A stretch of 64,000 nt of DNA from Morella rubra (Eukaryota; Streptophyta; Magnoliopsida; Fagales; Myricaceae): NCBI GenBank assembly GCA_003952965.2, contig CM025852.1, positions 2,773,752-2,837,751 of the forward strand. Reading direction: 5' to 3'. The position numbers were made by a program, and so were the translations under genes. Below the pieces are notes generated by a model. The model saw only the letters and a program-made list of their open reading frames with translations. It searched no databases and was not told where the DNA came from. Shown piece after piece: positions 1 through 11,614 of this stretch (positions within the stretch are counted from its first letter, which is position 1; the number at the start of each line of letters is the position of its first letter).

Positions 1-1756
1 TGGTCACATTATTATGCCAACACCACAATAAATTTGTGTTTTTGAGACATATTCTTTTAGGACAAAAAAAATGCATCTAAAAAATGAAATTTTGAATTCA
101 TCACAAAAGACTCTAAAATTTATTTATATTCGGGACGGATTTTAAATCGGTTCTAAAAAAAATTACGTCGCGAGCTGGAACCATTTTTGGGATGAATTTT
201 TTGGAACGTAATCGCTAGTTCGTTATAACACATCAATGTTTATTGTTCAAACAGTAATGTTAATTCGTTAGAACATGTTAATGTTTTTTCTTTCCAACGG
301 TAATTAATAATGATGTGAACTAATTTGACCGCTGTACGTCATGATCAGGATTATAATTTAGAACACCGAAGGAGAGGACTCGTAGCCCGGTCTTCTGGAT
401 ATATATGATCAAGTGCAAGACTTGGCCATTTTCCTCCTGTTCGTCAAAGTAGTGGTACCCCAACCACATAAAACAATTACAGATTTTCTGGGTTTAACTA
501 CATTTGACGGGTATTTTAAGTATAACGTGGAAGGAAAAATACGAAGTTGAAACATCCTTCATACAATAGTCGCGAGGACGTACGTACTACGACCTAAGAG
601 TCAGTCCTCCTGCCTAAATATTGCCCAGGAAAATTAAACAATAGTGCGCCAGCAATGATATATATCATCCTAGCTAATTCAGATAAAATTCCACATAGAT
701 AGCGCGCGTGCGCGAGTCACCAACCCACGTCTTCAACTCTCCAATCCCAATCCCCTATGGAGTAAAACAGTAGTTAACATGAAGAATGCACAGGAGAAGG
801 ATATAAAGATGGCATTTTCCTTAATTTCTCGGGCGCACAAACGCAAACCACTAAAGTAGCTTAGGCCGTATTCCTATCGCCAAGTGTATCCAAGCCGTTG
901 CGATTTTTTCCAGACACAGTACTGAATGTCGGCCAAGTGAGTTTCCATTTCCAAAACCAATGGCAAAGAAATTGGGCACCCTTGAAATGATGGAATCCTA
1001 AATCACGTCAACAATATCCTTCAAGAGGATTCCTACGAATGGGAATTCACATTTTCCGCTGTGGAAAGTGGTGCACATTACATTTTTGTCAAATAGTGAA
1101 AATAACTCCACGGAATAATGTCGTAGGGCAAAGAGAAAAAGACTAGCGTCACTAGTCTCTCATAAACATGTCTTTTTGATAAGTCTTTTAAGTGGGACTA
1201 GCTTGACAACTTTTGATAAAGTATTGATACAACAGTTTTTCATAGGCCAATACGTGCGACTCCCAAGTGGGTATGCTCATCACATTGTTGGTCGAGATAC
1301 GAATTTCCGGACTTACTTTATACTTGGGGTGTGGAACAATTTCAAGTGCATTATAAACTCGGTAACTCTTTACTCTACAGTTTTCTACAAACTTATTAGC
1401 CCCCTATCGAGTTATATATTCCTCAACCAACATCATTTGTGCTATTATGTCCATCCATCTCCGGATGAAAATTCTGATAAATATCTAGCCTACCCCCTTT
1501 ATCATTTTTACTTTAAGATTCTCCACATCAATTTACGAAGTTCATATTGCAACTGATAAGTTCTGATAGCATATTATTGCCTGCATTGACACTAATAGGA
1601 ACAAAAAAATTGGATTTCCCAGTTACTGACCTCTTTTTCTGTCCACCCAACTAGAGATCGCAATTGGAGCAATCTCACCAAAGGGAAATTAGGACAATGT
1701 TGATTACCAATAATGGAAGCTAACTCAGTCGTGATAGCTAGATAACGGTTTTATAA

Positions 1757-2005
1757 ATTAAATAGATTGATTAATTCAGCATTAATTGGTCAAGACCATA
1801 TGGGGGAAGGTTCTATTAAGAATCACAAATGTGGAGAAACGAGGAAACTTTCATTAACTGAAAATGTGCTCTGTTTACAACTTCGGTTGCTTAATATACA
1901 GAAAGAGAATAACAATTACAATATGTTACACCATAGTGAAAATGTAAACTAACTTCCAGCGTGTGACTTCCAGCTTAGCATTCCAGCTCAGCATTATCAT
2001 TAATA
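1757..2005 (-). repeat. Ty1-copia LTR remnant
   Basis: Read on the minus strand, the copia RNase H fragment at 2013-2237 is followed by a purine-rich tract (CTTGAGGGAGAA) and then a sequence starting TATTAATGATAATG, the expected order polymerase end, polypurine tract, 3' LTR. The far edge of the LTR is not defined, so 1757 is approximate. The same arrangement is present in the duplicate near 57166. Confidence 0.4.
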
Positions 2006-2012
2006 TTCTCCC

Positions 2013-2237
2013 TCAAGATGGATGATATATGTTTAGTAATCCCAGCTTGCCTACAAAATGATTAAACTGAGCTAAGCCCAATGCCTTGGTTAACACAGCT
2101 GCAATCTGGTGTTGAGTATTAACATGTAAAATTCGAATCAAACCAGCTTGCAATGTTTTTCTTATTGTGTGAAAATCCACTTCAATATGTTTGGTTCGTT
2201 CATGGAACATCGGATTAGCAGTGAAAATCCACTTCAT
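2013..2237 (-). pseudogene. Ty1-copia RNase H C-terminal fragment
   Basis: The 74 codons carry the typical end of a copia polyprotein: FHERTKHIEVD, a short variable stretch, then HVNTQHQIAAVLTKALG and a C-terminal FVGKLGLLNIY. This is the last part of the RNase H domain that follows reverse transcriptase. Everything upstream is missing. A 16-base direct repeat (GTGAAAATCCACTTCA) at about 2168 and 2220 marks the break where the retroelement homology stops. The duplicate at 57162-57401 has the same break, so truncation came before the duplication. It is a dead relic in the opposite orientation to the full copia element at 4408-9621. Confidence 0.75.
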
Positions 2238-3247
2238 GCATTTGTTGTTTTGATGATTTTGAATGAAGTTATGAAGTTATATGTGATTTTTGTTACTGAT
2301 CTATATTTTAATGCATGTTGTGATTATATTGTTTCAGTTATGATGACTCAAATCATTAGATCTAAGGATTATAGCACATGAACATCACATGAAATGGAAA
2401 AAACTTGGGACTTTTTAGTGAAAGACCCTTGCTGTCCAAAACGTCCCCATGAAATCCTTGGATGTTTTGCATGTAAATTGGTAGATGTGTAGTATATGGT
2501 TACAGTAGATCCCAGTTAAAATTTCAGCTCAATCGAAGGTCGAAAAATGCCCCTGGATGTCTCTAAGGGCAGTTTTGGCATTTCACACAAAATGTTAGGG
2601 TAAAAAGGCCCGAATGGGAAAAATAATTTTTTGGGTGTGTAGAGCATGAAAAATAGGGGGGGAGTCCAATTTTAAGTCCAAATGGAGTAGAATTAGGGGC
2701 TCAAATTACAAAACCCATGTAACGATCAAAATGGACTTTAGACCCATTAACCTTAAACAAGCCCAGTAAACCTTGAAACCTTAAGGATACGCTCAATAGG
2801 GTCTAATGACGCCGTCACTCATGGATTTTAGTGAAGATTTTCAATTGCTTAATAACTTATATGATTAATTCATTATTAAGCTAAATTAAAAGAAAATGGT
2901 TATTAATTCTTATCGAAGGAAGGACGTTTAATATTAATCTTAGTCCTAAATTCTATTAGAATATAAAAAAGTACATAATTAGTATGTATTGATATATCAT
3001 TTCCTCTTTAATGTTCTATTAAAGTCCAAATGCATTCTTGTACTATGTCTTTACATTTAAATGTGAAAGTACATATGCGCATTGTATAATCAACTTATGT
3101 GAATTGTGAATCTGTTTTGTTTATGATATGTCAATTGTATTGTAAGTCTACTTTGTGCATTCCAATTATCTTCTTTGGTGAATTATTTATTGGTGATGCA
3201 TGTGATAAGTCATGGGTATGGAGTTTTATTGATCGAAATGACCGAAA

Positions 3248-4402
3248 TGAAACCCATACCTAGAGGTGGTTCTGAGATCTGGTGACGATACCATTCACAG
3301 TAGAATAGTGCAAGCCACCACTGAGAGGATAGTGGTTGGTATCCCTTGGCAATGGAACAATGCACGCCTGACCAGGTCCTGTGCCGGGGCACGGGACAAT
3401 CCCAAGGAGAGGAGGGACGCACAACCCGACTCTGGGGGTTAAACAAAGCAAATAAATGACATATCTACCGGACCGAAAAAGGAAGAAACTGATATGACTG
3501 GGAAATGGGTGTATTATTTATGCATTGCATCGATCATACATCGTTATCCTGTTTATTATTATCAGTGCTTAATTATTGTTTACTCACTGCTATGATTGTT
3601 CCTGCTTATCTATCTCACATGACAAGTCCCATTTCCCCTTTACTGAGTCAATAAGACTCACCTTTTTATGTTTGTTTGTGTTGGCCTTTTTATTGTTAAG
3701 CAAGATGTTAGATTATTGCAAGGTTAAAGAGATTATAGATGTAGGGTCTGTTTTGTACTCCCCTTTCATTGTTTCTTTTATTTTCTTTTGATGACAGTGT
3801 TTCAAAACTGTTTTTGGACTCTTGAAATGCGATTGGATAGGCTAGGTGGACTATAGGAAGCACACATTTTTGTATAACTTAGGTCATTCTTTTGTAATCC
3901 TCCCGAAGGCCCCTTTCTATACCAAATTGTTTTTGTTTAAAAAGAAAGAGTGTATTTTTCTTTATTGATTTCTTGCTACAAGGTTTCCTTTAATTATAGT
4001 TTGATCTTTTCCAATACTAATCAGTTTTCAACGTAACTGTTATTAAGATTTTCCTAAATAAAGTGCAATTATCCTGAGGTACTTTTTGATGCAATTTCCC
4101 TTTTTGTTTTTCTTTAAGATATATCATCGCTTTATGGCTTTTAGTTTCCTAATGATCTTTCCCTTTTATCAAATAACTATTTTAAAACAAGTCTTGCGCT
4201 AAGTAAATTCAAGGACATTTAAGCGATTATAAGTGTTTTTATTGTACAATAATCTCTGAATTTTGTGCATGCGATTACTATACGCGAGCTGAGAGAGTAA
4301 GTACCAGCACAGGATGTGACAGTCTGCCTCCTTCAATAACATAAAAGTTCATGCAAAGGATACAGAGTGAGCAATTTTACCCCAGAAATAAGGAAATTGA
4401 CT
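3248..4402. other. Non-coding repetitive DNA
   Basis: No gene is recognisable. The stretch 3240-3450 (with GGCACGGGACAATCCCAAGG) looks like part of a long terminal repeat of a Ty3-type element, and GGATGTGACA at about 4312-4321 resembles a retroelement LTR end. I could not find matching target duplications, so I do not call a solo LTR. The remainder is AT-rich. Confidence 0.4.
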
Positions 4403-4407
4403 ACAAT

Positions 4408-4683
4408 TGTTAGTATATTGCCATATTGCCTATATCTTCCTAATTCCGTAAGATCATGGAAATATATCTTCCATGATCTTCCTGAATCAGGACGATATTC
4501 TCATATCAAGAAGATTGTGATTTGTGATCAAATTGTGATTTGTAATTATTCTGTTGATTCTGATTACTCTGTATAGCTCTCTCCCTCCTCCTATAAAAGG
4601 ACGGGTCATTGTATAGGTTTAATATATCTCTGAATATACAAAGCATTCTCCATTCTCTCTCTGTTCTTTCTAATATTTCAACA
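4408..4683 (+). repeat. 5' LTR of the copia element
   Basis: Begins TGTTAGTATATTG and ends AATATTTCAACA, with an internal promoter-like CTATAAAAGG at about 4591-4600. It contains an imperfect inverted repeat (about 4439-4491). It differs from the 3' LTR at six sites. Confidence 0.96.
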
Positions 4684-4696
4684 TGGTATCGGAGCC
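4684..4696 (+). other. Primer-binding site of the copia element
   Basis: TGGTATCGGAGCC directly abuts the 5' LTR. It is one base off the usual TGGTATCAGAGC, complementary to the 3' end of plant initiator methionine tRNA, which primes minus-strand synthesis. Confidence 0.9.
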
Positions 4697-5283
4697 TTCT
4701 GTCAATCGATTTTTGGTCTATTAATACCTTTAAGCGATTTCCCTGGCTCTCTTATTGTGGGTTCTTCACTTTTGTTGTTCTTTCACTAAAATTCGAACCT
4801 CTGTCCTTCGATTTTTGGGTGTTTCCATACCTCAAATCGATTCTACGGGTCTCATAGTTTTGTTTGGTGGAAAGAACGTCCTGTTCTGAAGTAACACACG
4901 ACCTGCGTTGGATAGCACATGCCCGCCAGCCGGCCCACACTCTCGCCCGGTCTAGCACAGTTCAGCCCAATCCATATCGGTCCGACCCAGTTCTGCCGGA
5001 TCCAGTTGGCCCAGCTCCCTATTCGTCCGGCCCCCAACTCAGATCCAGCACTCTCCGGCCCAGATCCAGTCCGACGACCAATCCAGTTCAGTCCGGTCAT
5101 CCTCTGCACTGACCGCCGTCCACCGCCAGTAGCAACCTCCGGCCACTGTCCACCTCAGACAGACACCTCCGGCCGCTACCTCCTGCCTCCGGCCGCTGCC
5201 GTTTCGGCAATTCGGCCTAGTTTTTTCGCGCTGGTTTCAACCGTACCCTCTGTTTGCTCTAATTCGGTCAGCATCTCTCCCTT

Positions 5284-5838
5284 ATGGCTTCCACTAATGA
5301 TGTTAATGTCCTTCGGCCTATCGACATTGTTTTGGATGGCTCCAACTATAATGCTTGGGCCCAACAAATGTCGGTATTTCTCATTGGTCGTCGGTTCTGG
5401 CGTTTTGTAACTGGCGATAAAACGAAACCTAAGAAAGATGACAAGGAAACTGCGGATGATTTCGCTGATCGTCTCGAGGTATGGGAAGCCACTCATTGTA
5501 AGATTTTATCTTGGTTCATCAATACCTCTGTCCCATCTATTCGCAGTCTTCTTCCCAAATTTCGTAATGCCCACCTTGCTTGGGAATTTTTGGCCAACCG
5601 ATACAACTGTGCTAGTGATGCCGCTCTCCAGTTTCAGCTGGAATCTAAGTTGTATCAGATGCATCAACAGCCTGGCCAATCTATTGCTGAGTTTCACTCT
5701 CAGGTGAGTAGTATCTGGGATCAACTCTCTCAAGCTGATCCATCTTTCCCTGATGCTAAGTCTGCTACGCTCTTTTCTGAATATCGGGATCGCCGTCAAT
5801 TCATTCATTTTATGATGCGTATTTGGGATGATTTTTAG
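5284..5838 (+). pseudogene. copia gag, N-terminal part (capsid region)
   Basis: The frame opens MASTNDVNVLRPIDIVLDGS and continues with NYNAWAQQM, the typical start of a plant copia gag, through the capsid-like UBN2-type helical region (SWFINTSVPSIRSLL, QFQLESKLYQMHQQPGQSIAEF). It ends at a TAG at 5836-5838. The next segment continues in the same frame with homologous sequence, so this is a nonsense mutation, probably of a GAG codon, and not the natural end of gag. The protein would form the cytoplasmic virus-like particle of the retrotransposon. Confidence 0.88.
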
Positions 5839-6899
5839 AATACTAGAGCATCTTTGCTTCATCGCTCTCCCTTGCCTACCCTTAATGTTGCTCTTACTGA
5901 GCTCATTTCTGAGGAGACACGACAGCAGACTCGTCGGGTGCAAACTTTTGATATGGTCATGGCCACTGCATCCTCTGATTCCATAGCCGCTGCTGCTCAG
6001 CCGCAACGTTTCTTTGGTAAATGTCACTATTGTAAGGAGGCAGGTCATCAGATTTCTGATTGTGCAAAGAAAAAAGCTAAGGATGCTAGAGATGCTCAGA
6101 AAGCTAAGACCTATACTCCCACCTCCAAGAATTTTGCTGCTGCGTCTACCAGTCCCTCAGCTTCTGGGTCATCTTCTACACCCGTTTCTTCATCCTTTAC
6201 TGCAGCTGATCTTGAGGCAATTGTCCATCAGGTTCTATCTCGTTCTTCTACTGCATTGACTGTCTCCTCAGGTAAATCTTCCTCTTGGTTTCTTGACTCA
6301 GCCTGTTGCAATCATATGACTTTTGATCCTTCTCTCCTATTTGATAAACAATCTTTGCATCCTGTACCTGTCATATACACTGCTGATGGTTCCCATATGT
6401 CTGTCAGTCATGTTGGCTCTATTTCTACATCTACTCTTTCCATTCCTGACACATATCACGTTCCCAAATTGTCTCTCAATCTCCTTTCTGTTGGTCAACT
6501 TGTTGAGCATGGTCTTATCCTAACCTTTTCTAACAAAGGGTGTGATGTGCAGGATCAGAAGACGGGCCAGCTAGTTGGGATAGGCCGTAAAGTTGGTTGC
6601 CTTTTTGAGCTTTCGTTCCTGCATGTTCTTCGTTTGTGTTTTGTTTTGTCTCTTGCAGCCTTTGTCTCTTCCAGTCTTTGGCACTCTCGTCTCGGTCATG
6701 CTTCTTTACCTCGTGTTCAGTCTCTAGCTTCTAGTGGCCACTTAGGACGAGTCGATTTTGACTCTTTTGATTGTGTTTCTTGTCAAATGGGAAAACAAAA
6801 GGCCTTACCATTTAATAATAGTGCATCTTTATCCTCTGCCCCTTTTGATCTTGTTCATTCTGATGTTTGGGGACCTGCCCCTATTCCTAGTCAGGGGGG
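5839..6899 (+). pseudogene. copia gag C-terminus, protease and integrase N-terminus
   Basis: Same frame as the preceding segment. In order: a CCHC zinc knuckle CHYCKEAGHQISDC at 6022-6063, a serine/threonine-rich linker, the aspartic protease active-site region WFLDSACCNHMT (about 6286-6321), then the integrase zinc-binding region with LWHSRLGH and CVSC (about 6676-6786) and the first catalytic aspartate in HSDVWGP. The normal copia protease signature is D-S-G-A; here the glycine is replaced (D-S-A-C), which should inactivate it. The frame is lost at the run of six G at about 6894-6899; the following integrase sequence continues in another frame. Confidence 0.88.
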
Positions 6900-7790
6900 T
6901 CTCGTTATTTTGTTATATTTATTGATGATTATTCTCGTTACACATGGCTTTATCTCTTACATGATCGATCTGAGTTATTACGTGTTTTTCGTGACTTTAA
7001 ACAGATGATAAAAACTCAGTTCAACCGCACAATCAAAATTTTTCGTTCCGATAACGCCATGGAGTATACATCTGTCTCTTTTCTTAACACCCTCAAAGAA
7101 GATGGCACTTTGTCTCATCGCTCTTGTCCATATACTCCCAACAAAATGGGCGTGCTGAACGTAAGCATCTCCATATTCTCAACACTGTAAGATCTCTTCT
7201 CATCTCTGCCCAACTCCCTGAATCATTCTGGGGCGAAGCTGCTCTTACAGCTGTTCATACCATTAATCGCGTTCCTTCTCCTACCACTTCTAACCAAACT
7301 CCTTATGAGCTCCTACATGGAAAGGTACCCAATTATTCTCTCTTGAAAATTTTCGGTTGTGCCTGTTTTGTATTACTGCCACCTCATGAACGTACCAAAC
7401 TTGAACCTCGTTCTCGTCTATGTTGTTTCCTCGGTTATGGGATTGAACACAAAGGTTATCGATGTTATGATCCTATAACCCAGCGTCTCCGTGTCTCTCG
7501 TCATGTTCAGTTTTGGGAACATAAGTTCTTCACCAGTATGTCTCCCTTCCCAAACACTTCTTCATCTCTCTCTCCTGTTTTTTTTTACTCTAGTATAGAT
7601 ATTTCTTTCGATTTTGATGCAGGTGTTGACAGCTCCTTAAGTGACCATTCAGCGCCAGTTCCTTCTGAGTCTGGAACGTCGCCTGATCCCGTCATCACTC
7701 CCAATTCCACACCCACTCCAGATATTCGTCGAACTACTCGCGTAAGAGCCCCTCCATCTCATCTTAATGATTTTCATTGTTTTTCTGCTA
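6900..7790 (+). pseudogene. copia integrase core and C-terminal region
   Basis: Frame 3 from 6900 gives FVIFIDDYSRYTW and IFRSDNAMEY, carrying the second catalytic aspartate. A one-base deletion in a C run near 7140 moves the reading to frame 2, which carries QQNGRAERKH with the catalytic glutamate, then LPESFWGEA, NQTPYELLHGKVPNYS and KIFGCACF, all standard copia integrase motifs. After about 7540 comes the serine/proline-rich linker before reverse transcriptase. D-D-E residues are present but split over two frames. Confidence 0.88.
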
Positions 7791-8744
7791 TTGCCACTCT
7801 TCATGAGCCTCGCAGTTATCGTGAAGCTAGTTCTGACCCTCTTTGGCAAAAAGCTATGTCTGATGAACTCCAAGCTCTTCACAAAACTGGTACATGGGAC
7901 TTGGTCGATTTGCCTCCTGGTAAGTCTGCATTGGATGCAAGTGGGTGTACAAGATTAAGACACGGCTGATGGGTCGGTTGAACGCTACAAAGCTCGTCTT
8001 GTGGCACAAGGATTTACTCAGGAATATGGTATTGACTATGAGGAGACTTTTGCACCTGTTGCACGTCTTACTTCTTTTCGATCTTTACTTGCAGTTGCAG
8101 CCATTCGCCAGTGGAGCCTATTCCAAATGGATGTGACGAATGCGTTCCTTAATGGTGATCTGGAAGAAGAAGTCTATCTCAAGCCTCCCCAAGGTTTTGA
8201 GCACCCACCTCAGAAGGTTTGCCGCCTTTGTAAGGCTCTTTATGGTCTCAAGCAGTCTCCTCGTACTTGGTTTTCCAAGTTCAGTTCAGTTATGGCTCAG
8301 CAGGGTTTCACTCCTAGTGCATATGATTCTGCCTTGTTCATCCGTCAGTCTAAGAATGGTATTGTTCTCCTTTTACTTTATGTTGATGACATGGTTATTA
8401 CCGGTGATGATCTTTCTAGCATTCAGGCACTTCAGCGGTTCCTTAGTCAGCAGTTTGAGATGAAAGATTTGGGTTCTTTAAGTTATTTCTTAGGTCTTGA
8501 GGTGTCCTCTTGTTCCGATGGATATTATCTTTCTCAAGCTAAGTATGCCTCTGAACTCTTGTCTCGTGCCGGATTGACCGATAGTAAGACTGTTGATAGT
8601 CCTCTGGAGACAAATGTCAAACTTCTTCCCAGCAAGGGTGCCCTCTTAGATGATGCCACGCTCTATCGACAATTGGTTGGTAGTCTCATCTACCTCACGG
8701 TGACTCGTCCTGACATTTCCTATGCCGTCACCTTAGTCAGCTAA
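7791..8744 (+). pseudogene. copia reverse transcriptase
   Basis: Begins with the conserved EPRSYREASSDPLWQKAM and TWDLVDLPPGK. Two one-base deletions near 7927 and 7965 shift the frame; then ARLVAQGFTQEYGIDYEETF, FQMDVTNAFLNGDL and the catalytic LLLYVDDMVITGDD (about 8365-8410) follow in frame 3, ending with YRQLVGSLIYLTVTRPDI. The catalytic YVDD is intact. The segment stops at a TAA (8742-8744) where a glutamine codon is expected before FMHSP; a single C-to-T change would explain it. Confidence 0.92.
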
Positions 8745-8747
8745 TTT

Positions 8748-9332
8748 ATGCATTCCCCTCGCTCTACTCACTTTGCCGCTGTTCTCCGGATTCTTCAGTA
8801 TGTTAAGGGGACTTTGTTTCATGGGCTTCATTTTTCTGCTCACTCCTCGTTGGATCTTCAGGCGTACTCTGATGCTAATTGGGCAGGAGATCCCATTGAT
8901 CGTCGCTCCACCACTGGATATTGTTTCTTGCTCGACACATCTCTTATCTCGTGGAAAAGTAAGAAACAGACTGTTGTCTCTCGTTCCAGTACAGAAGCTG
9001 AATATCGTGCCTTGGCCGATACTACCTCAGAACTCTTGTGGCTTCGGTGGTTATTGCACGATATGGGTGTTCCTTTTTCTGATAGTTCCCCTCTTCATTG
9101 TGACAACACAAGTGCCATTCAGATTACTCACAATGATGTCTTTCATGATCGCACAAAACATATTGAAATCGACTGTCATTTCATTCGTCATCATATCAAG
9201 CAAGATACTCTTCGCTTGCATCATGTTCCTTCTACAGATCAGCTCGCTGATATCTTCACCAAGGCTCATCCTCCTGGACGTCATCAAGATTTAGTTGGCA
9301 AACTCAAGTTAGCATCTTCGCTCCCACCTTGA
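8748..9332 (+). pseudogene. copia RNase H
   Basis: Continues in the same frame as reverse transcriptase after the TAA. The 194 codons contain YSDANWAGD, RRSTTGYCFLL, SSTEAEYRAL and LHCDNTSAI, which supply the acidic RNase H residues, and the typical end TKHIEIDCHFIRHHI...LADIFTKAHPPGRHQDLVGKLKL. It stops at TGA/PPT sequence just before the 3' LTR, the usual copia end. The domain itself is unbroken but is separated from the rest of the polyprotein by the upstream stop. Confidence 0.92.
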
Positions 9333-9345
9333 GTTTGAGGGGGGG
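9333..9345 (+). other. Polypurine tract of the copia element
   Basis: GTTTGAGGGGGGG directly precedes the 3' LTR; it is the expected plus-strand primer site. Confidence 0.85.
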
Positions 9346-9621
9346 TGTTAGTATATTGTCATATTGCCTATATCTTCCTGATTCCGGAAGATCATGGAAA
9401 TATATCTTCCATGATCTTCCTGAATCAGGACGATATTCTCATATCAAGAAGATTGTGATTTGTGATCAAATTGTGATTTGTAATTATGCTGTTGATTCTG
9501 ATTACTCTGTATAGCTCTCTCCCTCCTCCTATAAATGGACGGGTCATTGTATAGGTTTAATATATCTCTGAATATACAAAGCATTCTCCATTCTATCTCT
9601 GTTCTTTCTAATATTTCAACA
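9346..9621 (+). repeat. 3' LTR of the copia element
   Basis: 276 bp, TGTTAG...TTCAACA, six substitutions from the 5' LTR. An inverted repeat at 9377-9429 has 23-base arms with one mismatch and a 7-base loop. Confidence 0.96.
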
Positions 9622-9626
9622 ACAAT

Positions 9627-11113
9627 AATCAAAATTAGCTCAGTTACTCTATCTCGTTCCCCAATCTTTTCTAGTAAACCAAACAATGGAAACCGAAAAA
9701 AGAACCACAACGAATTCCAGTTGTCAAAATCAGAAAGCAGTCAACAGCATAATGTGATCATGCACAGAAGCAAACAAACATGAGAGTAGAAGTTTCTAGG
9801 TGTTGGGAAAGTGGTTTCTCGTCCTCCTTCTATGAGACTCTGAAACTGTAACCGCAAAAACCAGAAATACCAATATAATAACCCGAAAGCAGCAAAGAAC
9901 GGAAAAAAAGAACAAAACGTGCGAAGTCTGACTTGTTATAAATCAGCGACGTCGTCGAGGATAACAAGAGCCCGTAGCAGCGGTGAATGTGCATCCTGAG
10001 AGCTTTTGTTAGTTTGCCTTCAGTAGGTGCGAATACAGTGGGAGAGGTCGTTATTGGTAGATAAAATTATAAAAAAATTGCACTTTTTACTCCTGAATTG
10101 AGCTTGACACTTTGCACCTCTATCTATCTTTCAATTTCGTGATATTGAATTCATGAACTTTTAAAATTCGTCGATTTACACCTCATAGCTGAATTAGCCA
10201 TTAAATATGAATGTATCGTGTCATCTACGTGATTCACTCTTGTTTGTTATACTCAATTTACTTTTTAGAGAAAATATACTTTGTTCTCCTAACTATAGGA
10301 GTATTGACACTCTGCATTCAGTCTTTTAATTTTGTGACATTTTTGTCAATTTAACCCCACAAATCAATTGACGATTAAATGCGAAGGTAAATCTGTTACT
10401 TACAAAGTTTCTTAGAATTGTTCCAAATTCTAAATATCCAACATATGAATTACAATCTACAAAACAAATTGGGAAATAAATAATGTAAGAACCAAACTAA
10501 CAACGAAATAATACACAAGATACAGATGAAATTTGCATAATAAAATTTACCCTTTCTTTTTAACCCTTTAAGAATTTTATGAGGGTTGTCACCTGGCGGG
10601 GCAGCTGTTGAAGAAAACGGGCTTGCGTTTGTCTTCAAAGATACCCTATTATGTAATTTCCCTTTTGTCTCGGGTAACAATATTAGCCCGGGTTCAAATG
10701 GTGGACGCGGATCTTGTTGGAACAATATGAGTGAGATATAAGAATGCTGACTTTGGTTAGGCCGATTATGAATGAGAGTTTAATATTCGGCTTTGCACGT
10801 AGTAAACAAAAAGATAAAGAGAAAGAAGAAAACATTGTTTGATATTGATAGAGATAAGCAAAGATTTTACTTGTCCTTAAACTCTCATGGGGGATATTCC
10901 ATAATAAGCAGAGTAAACATTTCAGGTACTTGCCAACTTGTATGACCAATGCTTTAGATAAAAACGTTTAAGATCTTAGCCAATACTTCAAAATGATACT
11001 TTAGAAAAAGGGGAAAAAAAACACCAAGAAGATCACACGTTTGCAAATTGATGATGTCAAAAACTATCAGGTGATAGAGCAGCCAATTGGTTTGGACGCC
11101 TTGTGAATGTTAT
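9627..11113. other. Intergenic DNA, no gene recognised
   Basis: AT-rich, with degenerate open frames only. About 10060-10440 has the text of a decayed non-autonomous element terminus (repeated phrases such as TTGACACTTTGCACCTC and TTGACACTCTGCATTC in tandem). A minus-strand open frame at 10450-10725 matches no family I know. Confidence 0.5.
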
Positions 11114-11614
11114 AAGAAACAAGGCTAAAATATAAGGCATGTCCTTGTGGTATGGTTTTTTTCTTGAAAATGCCCTTAACTTTCAATTTTTTTTCTCGCT
11201 GTCCCCGTAGTTTTATGTGTTTCCCACAAATGCCCCTCCATCCTTAATCCGTCTACAAACTAACAAAAGATGTTGACTTGTCAAAACCCTCCATGTAATG
11301 TCCAATAATAACACAACACATGTCCAACTTGCTGACTAGGTTAATGTCCTCTGCCTAATGTACATTCTAAGCTAGCAACATAGTCTGAACTGACGAAACT
11401 GCCCCTACCACGTTATTTAAAAAATATCACATTCGAATGGCCCTCATTAACCTCTTCCCCAAATCAATCGAATGCCCTCTTCAAGCTCTTCCTCAAATCA
11501 ATCGGACCTTAGGTCAGCTTCCACTTCTTTCTCCAAATCTAGGTTTGCCGAACATAGTCTTGATGACAAAGTTGAATATTCTGATGCAAACGATGAAGCT
11601 CGGGATGATGACGA

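Larger units (their letters stand above)
1..3247. repeat. Left copy of a 3-kb segmental duplication
   Basis: This block matches 55238-58300 almost base for base, in the same orientation, with scattered substitutions and small indels and one larger difference: about 155 bases near 3010-3165 are missing from the other copy. In the right-hand copy the block starts about 345 bases after the stop of the TLP pseudogene at 54214-54892, so base 1 here should lie the same distance downstream of a TLP gene outside the window. Part of it (about 361-570) also resembles DNA at 46690-46890, downstream of the third TLP. It contains a copia remnant near 1757-2237 and otherwise no gene I recognise; the 126-codon open frame at 1176-1556 is truncated in the other copy and is probably not coding. 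Confidence 0.9.
4408..9621 (+). mobile_element. Ty1-copia LTR retrotransposon, full-length but defective
   Basis: A 5214-bp element with two LTRs of identical length (276 bp), a perfect 5-bp target duplication ACAAT (4403-4407 and 9622-9626), TG...CA LTR ends, a primer-binding site beginning right after the 5' LTR and a G-rich polypurine tract right before the 3' LTR. The internal order gag, protease, integrase, reverse transcriptase, RNase H defines the copia superfamily. By eye the LTRs differ at six positions (about 2 percent), so the insertion is fairly recent. The coding region has two in-frame stops (5836, 8742) and frameshifts near 6895, 7140, 7927 and 7965, and the protease motif is altered, so it cannot move on its own. 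It sits in the region left of the first intact TLP. Confidence 0.97.

Noticed and set aside
1176-1556. 126-codon open frame downstream of the presumed left TLP
   Set aside because: In the duplicate (56404-56643) it is cut short by an internal deletion and there is no recognisable domain, so it is not under coding constraint.
2379-4321. Possible Ty3-type solo LTR
   Set aside because: The text looks LTR-like and ends in TGTGACA, but the flanking five bases do not match and no second LTR is present.
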